NCBI GenBank assembly: GCA_019055375.1
Contig: JAHQIW010003666.1
Location: 124,001 to 188,000, forward strand
Source of the DNA: Parelaphostrongylus tenuis
Lineage: Eukaryota > Nematoda > Chromadorea > Rhabditida > Metastrongylidae
Reading direction: 5' to 3'
DNA length: 64,000 nt
Below, one piece after another: positions 50,401 to 56,183 of this stretch. The translations under genes and the position numbers were made by a program. The notes beneath the pieces are model-generated. The model saw only the letters and a program-made list of their open reading frames with translations. It made no database searches and was not told the DNA's origin. Positions within the stretch are counted from its first letter, which is position 1. Every line of letters starts with the position of its first letter.

Positions 50401-53400
50401 GTACAGATGTTCAAAAGTGATCCAAAGAAGTTTTTATGGAATTTCTCCGTCAGTGATTATATTGTGCAGCAGATATTTTCAGTCCTTCCATCCTTATTGA
50501 ATAGAACATAAACTAGAATGTTTTATTCGTGGTGATCTTACACGATTTTTTCCGTGGTTTTCGACGGCTATACTTGTCAACTATTTTGTCTAGCTAACGT
50601 TGATAACCATTCGTTCAATTTGTGATAGCTCGATCTTGGGTTCTTTTTATGTTTTTTATGAAACACCCTTTTATTCTTCAGGAAAAAGTCTTGTTCAGGC
50701 AGGACTTTTTCCCATTTTAAGAATGAAACGAATCTTCGCACAAAGCAGCAGTCATTTGATGCGGTGAAAAAATGTTGAAGTGCACTGATGTCTTGTAATT
50801 TTAGTCTTGTATTCAAAGAGATGTGATGCATCTCTCCTCAAAAGCTGTATCGTTACGTCACTCCAAGTCTTAGTTGTGAAGACTTTTTACTTTGAACAAT
50901 CAATTTTCATGGAGAACATTTGCGTGGAGTAATATACAGCGAGGCTGAAATTCGAAATTTTCACCTCTGTGTCTGGTTTGTCTGAGATCAATTCATTCTT
51001 TCCAATATCCAATACACAAAAGACGGCGCATACTTGTGGTGAAGGTCTGGAGTCTCCTAATTACGACGATTTCTGGACACCCGGGAAATTTGAGTTTGTC
51101 AGAACTCAGCGACATTCGTTAATAAAGGATTAAAAGACATTAAACAATAGTGGGACCTACGCTCAAGATCTGAAGAATCCGCGGAGTATGCATGCTGGGA
51201 TATAAAACGATTGCAACCATGCCGGGATCCGCAGGATATTTGTGATCCCGGCTCGTGTGAAAGTAATAAAAGTCAATAAATCTCTCAATGTTAATCAGTA
51301 ACGTTTTATGATAGGGGTTTTTTCCAGATAAAAAAAGAGTAAAGATGTGACGAAATTCAAGAAGATGTTGAATCTTTTAACATCCGACATGTTTTTCTTG
51401 TAAATAAATCAAAATGTCGATTTGGTATAATGCATTTTGGCAGACTGGCTGTTCTCAAAATTTCAAAGGTTGTTAACTGAGGAATGAGGACATATAGTAC
51501 TGCTTGGCAGCCTGAGTTCTTGCTGCTAACTACTTCACAAACAGAATCATCCTCTGGTCTACGTCCTATCTATTATTAAGTATTTTGAATAAGTTTTTAG
51601 TTCGTTAAAAATTTGGAAAAGGCTTGGAAAACTTTTTAATCCTCCTAGGTTTTAGAACAGAATTTCTTGTATAAGTCCTTCATGGTATCAGCTCTACTTC
51701 TCTATCCAGTGCAGTTATGAAAAGTTATTAAGAATTATTGAATTTGATCACTTTCCAGTGTTGTTTTCATTTTAATCGCTGTGATGAGTTAGGGTTACCA
51801 TACGGAATAGGCTGATGTTAAAAAATACTAGCAGATACCAACATCAAAACCGCAAAATCAAGTAATGCTTTGTTATTGTCTGGACTGTTACATCTTCGGC
51901 GCCGCTACTCTTATGAACAGAGAAGGGGCATGTTGTACTGATGAGGCAACCACAGCGAAACGTACCTATACCACGCCAATTGCCATATCAGACTTCTGAA
52001 AGGCTTGAAGAATTCTGTCAAACCATACTATCATGTGCTTCATACCTGCAAAATTGTTAGCGCCATTGTTCAGTAATGAGCGAGCATCATCTCAACGAAC
52101 AAGAGTCTGCATTATCTGGTAAAGAAGATAAAGCTCTCGACATTGGGCAATCCGTAAGAAATGCGCCATGCTTCCGCTTCACTTAACATAGTTTGAGGTG
52201 ATGGAATACATATCTGGCTTTTATAATCATTCGCCATCGACATACCTATGTACTAAGTCGATGCTGCTATTTTGCCAAACAAGTACCAATTCACCGCGAC
52301 CAGATGTATGGAAGGTCTAATAACTCTCGAGCACAGTATCGAACCATCGTCCATCGATGACCGACCATATGTGTGTTACGGAGCTCCTCATAACACGTCA
52401 CCATCACACCTACTGTGTGAATCCCAAAGTCCCTGCATTCGACTCGCTCTCTCGCATCTATCTTTCATGAAGGTGTTTGTATTTTCGTGTATGGGTTCGG
52501 CTGCCCTTTACATAGCAAGGCCAGATCGTACTTATTTGGACTGGAGGAAATGAACTATCATTTTTATTTGATTGGAGGTAATGAACTATGTCCAGACAAT
52601 TGTGGCATCAATTTTTCGATATCGGTGGAGTGAGTGGTTTGGCGAGTTAGGTGCGAGTCGAACCTGCACTGCTCGTTATCATTGTATAACTACCACTGTC
52701 CTTTTGCCTCTACGATGATAGACAACGTTATAAAAGCACAAATCGTTAGTGAAATACGTATGAAAAGTATGGAAATTGAGTTATGAATCAAAAGTTTAAC
52801 GAAAGAGTGAATTACCTATTGGTAGATGTGGGGATTAGAAGCGTTGAAAGCATTTTATTATTTGAGGAAGGTGTCGTTCAGAGCACGAGACGAAAGACTT
52901 TGAAACGAGAAATTCTAGGTCAGGACAGGTCTCATCTTTTGGGTGAAATTGATAGACAACCTGATGGGTCTTCGCTGGTGGCTGGTTTGTCCATGCAAAG
53001 TGGAATATCTGGAGGAACACAGCATCATGTACGTCTTGCCGTCAACCATGATATTCGCCGACGTCCAAGTGTTGAATCCGGTAAGCATCATGTGTTAGGA
53101 TAGTATGAAATTTAGCATCAGATGTTGTTACTAGTTTAACATTCTTAAGGCGTTAATAGTTTGGGCGAACGTTTCAACTACGAGGAAGCGAGTACTAGAG
53201 CCATGGCTGGATCACATTATCACTGCGATGATAAGGTTGTTTTTGGTGCTTGTCAACGACCTTTTTCAATGGTTTTTATTCCCAATCAGTGTTGTGGATT
53301 ATCTGAAGTGAAGTAAAATTCCTTGGCAAAGCTGTGTGCACTTTTTTAGAGCGTCCAAACTCTTTACTCAGGCCACGAAATAGTGTCATATAGCGATGAG

Positions 53401-54957
53401 GTTGCTAGTACAAAGGTGAGCCAAAGTGACCTGTTAATGCCATAATACTCATGGTACCAACTAATTATTCCCATACTTTTTTTAATCAGTAACTGTTTAG
53501 GCACTAGCCGGCTCAGTGCTCGACTCGAAAAGCCTTAGCGAGAGTCTTGGAGCTCGCGCGCTAGCCTTCCAACACGAACAGGGTGGGCAGTACTTGCCTG
53601 TAGTATGATTTTTCTTAATCATTGTAGGTTTCCCAGTGTTCAAGAATTGCATGAACAATGTTTTACAGGTTGTGAGGGGTTGCACACGTGCGCATGTACC
53701 ACATCATCTACATCATCCACTGAACATAACAAGTATGTCGAATTGTATGTCTGCATGAATCATTTTCCCAGTGCTTTTTATTATCATCTCCCTGATACTT
53801 TCTAGATCACACGTTGATGAACCGTCAACACTAAGCGTGCCCCGTAGGCGCTCGGACAGAATTCGCCTTGTCGTCGCATATCCTCCAACAGGTATATCGA
53901 GTTTTTACTGCGATCTTCAGGACGCATAGGTTGTGTGTTTCATTTCATTACAAGGAGCGTATGTGGCGCAGAACTTACAGGTACATTGTAACACACTCGT
54001 GTTCCATCAATCGATACGATAGTCGATGATTATTCGATTTCGCACTCATGACTCACCAAGCAAGCTTTTGAACCCTCCGGGGCCTATGAATCGGTATCAG
54101 ACTTGTGTGGGAGGTTAGCAACCCTGATTTATATAGCGGCAGGCTACCGCGAGTCCTTGTAAGGGCCACGTGTACATTCATTCACCTCAGACGGTGGTAT
54201 ATGAAGACGAATTCGTGGCCCATCTCCTGGGCTTGATCATAAGCAAAACCTTAATCCTTTTTCCTTTTATGTTTACGAGCTTGGCCTAACTGGTTGGGAC
54301 TTTACTGATGAATTTTTGGAATTGTAAATGCGAAATGTCGGAAAATCCCGCTATATGAAACGCGCTTAGATTAGCCCTCAGAGCGATTTTCAGCAGCGAA
54401 TCAGTTTGTGTGTGTTTTTTTTGTTTCTCAATGTTTTAGTGTTCAAATTTATTCAGTCTATTTATGCAATTTCTTCTTGAAACTAAAGTCACTTCAGAAG
54501 ACTTTGAACAAGCACTACTTTTGGGTGAAGAACCTGGACCACTAGTGCAGTCGTGTGCTGGTGACAATGGTCCACATCCCTCATCTTCGTCAGTGCTCAC
54601 TCAACACGATTCTCGCGAAGAGGTTGATCCATTCAAGATTCGTACTTTACTGGACAATATGAAACAAATGGTAGCTGCCGATCAACCAGCTGATAGACCT
54701 TATGAGTATGTTTTATTTATCAGAACATGTGATGCCTTGGAAATACCTGCTGTTGTTTTCTTAAATAATTTAATAGGCCAGCCGTGTCTGGACGTTCTGC
54801 TCCAGCAGCCCATTTCCTACGTACCGGTAGTGGTAGAAGCATTTCAACACTGGCGACGCAATCGTTCGAGCCTGGAGTCGGTGCAGTGCCACAGTCAAAG
54901 CGCCGGCGTGGTATTCTTCGATCCTTGTTTTCATCCGAGAAGGGACGAAGAAAGTAG
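21910..54957 (+). CDS. RNF19: RNF19-type RBR E3 ubiquitin ligase (RING-IBR-RING, two membrane segments)
   Basis: RBR ligases pass ubiquitin from E2 to a RING2 cysteine and then to substrate; RNF19 proteins are membrane-anchored. Exons: 21910-22000, 26283-26451, 40283-40400, 43666-43748, 43839-43949, 44062-44152, 44889-45000, 45418-45562, 45916-45983, 46074-46164, 46909-47021, 47413-47553, 47854-47886, 48013-48107, 52882-53080, 53150-53235, 53350-53415, 53501-53582, 53669-53732, 53806-53891, 54498-54705, 54777-54957. Phases are consistent and the sum is about 810 residues (human RNF19A about 838). Features in order: basic patch [16 protein letters not shown], last RING1 pair [16 protein letters not shown] to CYHCK and [11 protein letters not shown]2 [20 protein letters not shown] (catalytic Cys codon 45480-45482), CTFWGKKPW, membrane segments ([22 protein letters not shown] to [14 protein letters not shown]), then STRAMAGS and STKALAGSVL repeats as in RNF19. 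The exon with the first RING1 ligands was not found. The start uses the ATG seven bases after a tttcag acceptor. Confidence 0.85.
22212..22470 (+). mobile_element. tRNA-derived SINE-2
   Basis: Head gcgccgtggccgagtgattg, B-box tggagtcgagttccatcct, A-rich tract at about 22,388 and tail gagtgctagaagtactggat. In intron 1 of the RNF19-type gene. Confidence 0.78.
22485..22912 (-). repeat. family B repeat
   Basis: In reverse it reads cctctgtggacggtgaggat, the family B terminus, followed by the shared gaccctcaacttttcagag block. It abuts the mariner fold-back at 22,915. Confidence 0.5.
22915..23505 (+). mobile_element. mariner-derived fold-back element, most complete copy
   Basis: Both terminal inverted repeats are visible: gttatggcactagagcaata at the left against a right end ending in caaaacttatgaaacgac. 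Each arm starts with a version of the transposase N-terminus: the plus arm reads MELSWEQ and later [14 protein letters not shown]; the minus arm reads [19 protein letters not shown]. It lies in intron 1 of the RNF19-type gene. Confidence 0.75.
23982..24225 (+). mobile_element. tRNA-derived SINE-2
   Basis: Head acggggtagccgagtggttg, B-box agggctgaaccccacacct, tail actgagtactagaggtcttg followed by taa-rich sequence. Confidence 0.7.
24420..24495 (-). repeat. tRNA-like sequence
   Basis: Reverse strand: ggtctcggtggtgtaatggt to gggcttgactctcg, 73-76 nt long with a partly pairing acceptor. Loop spacing is off by one; probably a tRNA pseudogene. Confidence 0.4.
24878..25692. repeat. fold-back repeat, family A, copy 6
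   Basis: The left arm starts near attataagggatcaaatga and contains ttggactattactaatcatt; the right arm mirrors it with aatgattactaatagtccaa. It lies in intron 1 of the RNF19-type gene. Confidence 0.65.
26690..26860. repeat. (TA)n plus TATG-rich cryptic microsatellite
   Basis: A TA tract of about 26 bp grading into alternating purine-pyrimidine sequence with TATG, CATA and GTATA units. It generates spurious ORFs on both strands. Confidence 0.8.
26862..27010 (+). mobile_element. tRNA-derived SINE-2, shortened
   Basis: Head aggtgtgatggccgagtggt and tail atgaatgctaggagactagc, with the middle mostly deleted. Follows a TATG-type microsatellite. Confidence 0.55.
27285..27550 (+). mobile_element. 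tRNA-derived SINE-1
   Basis: Head tttggcatagtggttagtgg, body accggacttctctgggaaga, tail gagattgatcagtgccga. In intron 2 of the RNF19-type gene. Confidence 0.7.
27690..27975 (+). mobile_element. tRNA-derived SINE-2
   Basis: Head gggttacccgagtggtagtg; body cgacattcacgatgaagacg; tail gaatgataaaggtgctgggg. Confidence 0.6.
28080..29200. other. intron 2 sequence of RNF19-type gene without recognisable content
   Basis: AT-rich, apparently unique DNA. I see no conserved frame or repeat block here. Confidence 0.5.
29207..29475 (+). mobile_element. tRNA-derived SINE-1
   Basis: Head ctgacgcagtgaatagaggt, body aaaggaccagatatgc-type block and tail agagctttatcctttatatc. In intron 2 of the RNF19-type gene. 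Confidence 0.65.
29480..30480. other. intron 2 sequence, nothing recognised
   Basis: AT-rich DNA between a SINE-1 copy and the CT microsatellite. Short ORFs only. Confidence 0.5.
30481..30521. repeat. (CT)n microsatellite
   Basis: About 20 CT units with one early interruption; strictly polypyrimidine on the plus strand. Confidence 0.9.
30738..31035 (-). mobile_element. tRNA-derived SINE-1
   Basis: Begins agctctcggcgttgatcaat (reverse tail) and continues through cccagacaagtctgaggcca to an A-box-like block near 31,010. Confidence 0.72.
31917..32455 (+). repeat. family B fold-back repeat
   Basis: Starts ccttttgtgggtgatgaggg, contains ctgtagcaacgaagataaaa and ends actgccgtctgcaaaggat. The start and end are inverted relative to each other. 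In intron 2 of the RNF19-type gene. Confidence 0.55.
32456..33485. other. intron 2 sequence, nothing recognised
   Basis: Short unrelated ORFs on both strands and no repeat family that I could match. Confidence 0.45.
33490..33780 (+). mobile_element. tRNA-derived SINE-1
   Basis: Head gcggagtggttagagttgct, B-box-like tagttcaatctcgcgccg, tail cagggattgatcaacgccga. Confidence 0.78.
33825..33905 (-). repeat. tRNA-like sequence
   Basis: Reverse strand carries ctcggtaaagcaataggttc and a near-consensus B-box ccgggttcgatttccg. Degenerate D-arm. Confidence 0.4.
34458..34765 (+). mobile_element. tRNA-derived SINE-1
   Basis: Head tgtggcgcagtgaatagagg, B-box aatggttcgattccgcgcc, tail aggaattgatcaacgctgag. 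One of the clearest copies. Confidence 0.82.
34800..35040 (-). mobile_element. tRNA-derived SINE-2
   Basis: Starts with the reversed tail gcgggtcccagtacctctac and runs through ttgcaatgtcgagaatagtc. It directly follows a SINE-1 copy. Confidence 0.55.
35400..35700 (+). mobile_element. tRNA-derived SINE-1
   Basis: Head atgtggctcagtggttagaa, B-box aatggttcgatctcgcgcc, tail aggaattgatcaacgccgag. Full-length. Confidence 0.82.
35705..36904. other. intron 2 sequence, nothing recognised
   Basis: Unique-looking DNA with frames under 85 codons and no family motif. Confidence 0.45.
36905..37010. repeat. TATG/TACA-rich cryptic microsatellite
   Basis: Alternating sequence (catacatatgtatatatcta) close to the 3' side of the RTE fragment at 37,030; possibly its decayed tail. 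Confidence 0.5.
37030..37690 (-). mobile_element. RTE retrotransposon 3' fragment
   Basis: On the minus strand the C-terminal part of the RTE ORF can be followed with breaks: [40 protein letters not shown], then the [15 protein letters not shown] and RAVTEWIPR blocks, ending near the DDQ terminus. It is 5'-truncated and in an intron of the RNF19-type gene. Confidence 0.8.
37843..37887. repeat. (TA)n microsatellite at an RTE 3' end
   Basis: Two TA blocks joined by tgta. It directly follows the minus-strand 3' end of the RTE fragment at 37,888. Confidence 0.85.
37888..38355 (-). mobile_element. RTE retrotransposon 3' fragment bracketed by TA repeats
   Basis: An open minus-strand frame encodes the RTE C-terminus: [57 protein letters not shown] and ending [11 protein letters not shown]. 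It is intact over about 150 codons but severely 5'-truncated. Long (TA)n tracts touch it on both sides. RTE elements typically end in short tandem repeats, which explains the 3' side. Confidence 0.88.
38353..38418. repeat. (TA)n microsatellite at an RTE 5' truncation
   Basis: About 32 nearly perfect TA units touching the truncated 5' side of the same RTE fragment. Confidence 0.88.
39477..39973 (+). repeat. family B fold-back repeat
   Basis: Start ccttttgcggacaatgaagg and end ctgcccgcaatgggttg form the terminal inverted repeat. In intron 2 of the RNF19-type gene. Confidence 0.6.
40470..40517 (+). pseudogene. possible truncated exon 4 of the RNF19-type gene
   Basis: After a good acceptor (acctttcag), in the phase left open by the exon ending at 40400, the frame reads [15 protein letters not shown] and then a stop at 40515-40517. 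A spliced continuation would need a donor, but none that is usable follows; the only GT dinucleotides lie near the start of the segment. From about 40,500 onward the sequence resembles a fold-back repeat also seen at 31,918 and 39,477. It may be an exon cut by that repeat, a chance ORF, or part of a 9-nt microexon (donor cgt/gtatcc). Confidence 0.3.
40500..40765 (+). repeat. family B repeat fragment
   Basis: Contains cgttcgaaagcctagatttc and a decayed cacactcggtttgctttgct block as in the copies at 31.9 and 39.5 kb. It begins within or right after the possible truncated exon at 40,470. Confidence 0.5.
40795..40960 (+). mobile_element. SINE-2 3' fragment
   Basis: Only the 3' half is recognisable: ctcgagatcgcaaaaggg and gaatcgaatgctcaaagcac. 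Confidence 0.45.
41325..41545 (-). mobile_element. tRNA-derived SINE-2
   Basis: Reverse copy beginning ctcagcgcttctagcattcg and passing through ccttgcaatctcggagaaac. It abuts the mariner fold-back at 41,555. Confidence 0.55.
41555..42015 (-). mobile_element. mariner-derived fold-back element
   Basis: Same arrangement as the copies at 3.2, 15.7 and 22.9 kb, with tactcatgcacgaatggca mirrored by gcggcattcgtgtatgagt. The minus strand carries a decayed N-terminal DNA-binding segment with [18 protein letters not shown]. It lies in the RNF19-type gene, between the exons flanking the missing RING1 segment. Confidence 0.7.
42432..42712 (+). mobile_element. tRNA-derived SINE-1
   Basis: Head tttggcgcaatggctagagg, B-box catgattcgaaccgtgctc, tail gggtttgattaacgctgaga. 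Between exons flanking the missing RING1 segment. Confidence 0.78.
42928..43210 (-). mobile_element. tRNA-derived SINE-1
   Basis: Reverse copy: starts aagatttcgacgctgatcaa and runs to gagcacctctggccattgca. Only about 215 bp from the forward copy at 42,432, so the two form an inverted pair. Confidence 0.78.
43262..43345 (-). repeat. tRNA-like sequence
   Basis: Reverse strand: agccccgtggtgacgtaacg, then gaaagggtaaaacgaagg and a weak B-box. Similar anticodon-region text to the copy at 4,460. Confidence 0.35.
44355..44610 (-). mobile_element. tRNA-derived SINE-1
   Basis: Starts gaagctctcgatggtaatca and ends near aaccactgcactacacgctc, the reversed A-box. In the intron between the IBR exons. Confidence 0.75.
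45072..45142 (-). repeat. tRNA-like sequence
   Basis: Reverse strand: actgtggtgtagcggtagca to cgggtttgaccccgtc. The T-stem pairs but its loop is short. In the intron before the RING2 exon. Confidence 0.42.
46212..46680 (+). mobile_element. tRNA-derived SINE-1 interrupted by a MITE
   Basis: Head gtctggggaagtgattaaaa and B-box caatggttcgatcgtgcac lie left of the MITE at 46,399. The tail aaggattgatcgaacaccga lies right of it. About 90 bp of SINE body is missing at the junction. Confidence 0.65.
46399..46643. mobile_element. piggyBac-like MITE (TTAA type), inserted in a SINE
   Basis: Left end ttaactctttcgggaccatg and right end cggtcgcgaaagggtcaa. The interior matches copies at 10.5 and 56.8 kb (agcgcattgagtgtgttatt). 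SINE sequence lies on both sides. In an intron of the RNF19-type gene. Confidence 0.75.
47075..47360 (+). mobile_element. tRNA-derived SINE-1
   Basis: Head tgtggcgcagtggttagaga with near-consensus A-box, B-box cgatggttccatcgtgcgc, tail cagggattgatcaatgctca. It is in the intron between the two membrane-segment exons. Confidence 0.82.
48308..48590 (+). mobile_element. tRNA-derived SINE-1
   Basis: Head ctgtgatgcagtggtcagaa; body cagatttgtttgttaggata; tail gggattcatgaacccctaaa. Confidence 0.7.
48796..48866 (+). CDS. RNF19: alternative terminal exon of the RNF19-type gene
   Basis: A strong acceptor (ttctttacag) opens a frame that reads [20 protein letters not shown] and then Gly-Glu-stop at 48864-48866. 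It fits in phase with an alternative donor at 48069/48070 (ctag/gttttg) inside the exon that otherwise runs to 48107 (cata/gtaaga). This would end the protein just after the second membrane segment and remove the Ser-rich tail encoded at 52,882-54,957. The longer form skips this exon. The acidic composition resembles a genuine short tail, but no transcript evidence is available here. Confidence 0.5.
48985..49235 (+). mobile_element. tRNA-derived SINE-1
   Basis: Head cctgtagtgcagtgcttaga; B-box tggctcaattccgtaccta; tail cagtgattgataaacattga. Confidence 0.7.
49236..52129. other. large low-repeat intron of the RNF19-type gene
   Basis: About 2.9 kb between the alternative terminal exon and the C-terminal exons. 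Unusually for this locus it holds no recognisable SINE, fold-back or MITE. No exon matching RNF19 was found. Confidence 0.5.
52130..52395 (-). mobile_element. tRNA-derived SINE-1
   Basis: Starts aagctctcgacattgggcaa; body cttcacttaacatagtttga; reversed B-box region gcacagtatcgaaccatcg. Confidence 0.68.
52640..52705 (-). repeat. tRNA-like sequence
   Basis: Reverse strand: acagtggtagttatacaatg and B-box gcaggttcgactcgcacc. Confidence 0.38.
53955..54260 (+). mobile_element. tRNA-derived SINE-1
   Basis: Head cgtatgtggcgcagaactta; body agacttgtgtgggaggttag; tail ctgggcttgatcataagca. In the last long intron of the RNF19-type gene. Confidence 0.75.
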
Positions 54958-56183
54958 TGTAATTAGCTGTCCATTATGAACTGCCACAGAATTTCTACAC
55001 TCAACGCTCGGCTCCCGTAATATAACGTGTTTTTTGGTATCTTTCGTAATTCAATCTAACAATGTTATCGCTTCTATTATGGTTTCTGTTCAATCATGTC
55101 TCCGGCCTATGCATATCTTTCATTTGCAAAATTTAAGGCACTTTTATGGCTTCTGGTCAAATAACGTCATCGTAGGAAGTCATTCCAATTTAATTGTATT
55201 ATCAATCGCTTTAACTGTGTTCAATACTATCAAAGTTGTTTTTCCTGTGACTCTTGGAATTAAAAAGTACATTTTTTCTAACCATTGGTATTATTACCAA
55301 TTATTATTAACATTATTCATGTATAGTATCTCTTAAAGGTTTATGAACACTACAAAACTCTAATTCACGATTGGTCATGGATAACTAATCAGATCGTAGA
55401 TGAATCAGCTCGAATCGTACAGTCAGCGAACTGTTGAGGGTTCGAATCAAATTACGATCTTGCCAAATTTCATTCACTTTTTACAGAGCTTTCATTCAAT
55501 CAGTGGATCTTCATTCCTCAAAGAAGCTTTCTTCTTCCTATTTATGTAAGAAGATTTACATAAGATAATGTATTTCTTCAATATTTTGGGTATCGATTGA
55601 CTGGCAGAGAAGGGATCTATCATCATATGTCCATAAGCCTTTAATTGCCACTATACGTATATTGATCGGACTTTCAGATTTTTGTCCTCATCCGGTTTTG
55701 TAAACTATGTTCGGAGAACTCACATTTTCGTGTTTTATCTACTAGTTTCAACACTAACATTGTCTGTCCGCCATTCATTCTGTCAACAGAGTTGTATTCT
55801 ACTTTTTTTTTTTCTTCTGACATATCGTATGAAAGTAGGTAGAAATGAGGAAAGATAGGAATTGTTCCTAATCCAATATTGATTCATTGTTTGATAACCA
55901 AGAAAATTAAAGACTCTGTTTTATCTAGAAGTTATCGTTCTATTACGAGAATGTATGCCTTAACTCGCGCAATTCCTCTTGTGGCCACCAAAAATATTTT
56001 GAGTATTTATGAGATATTGTTGTGGATCAAAATGAAGAGTTCTGTGTTGTTTTTCGTCTTATAGACAATGTACCAGAGCGTTGTCGTAACTGAACGTACC
56101 TTACTCTTCCATATGAGAATTTTGTGTTGCACCAGTCTGGTTACGCTTTCTATAGATGAATTGAATAAGATTTTCATTTCTAG
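54958..56183. other. spacer between RNF19-type gene and DTWD1
   Basis: About 1.2 kb, AT-rich, no gene and no clear repeat. It must hold the 3' UTR of the first gene and any promoter or trans-splicing signals of DTWD1. No canonical AATAAA close to the stop was seen. Confidence 0.5.

Noticed and set aside
54464..54979. 171-codon continuous ORF, longest after the RTE frame
   Set aside because: Only its middle is coding: the frame enters after the acceptor at 54,497 and leaves at a donor at 54,706. Splicing to 54,777 changes frame and gives a better C-terminus.
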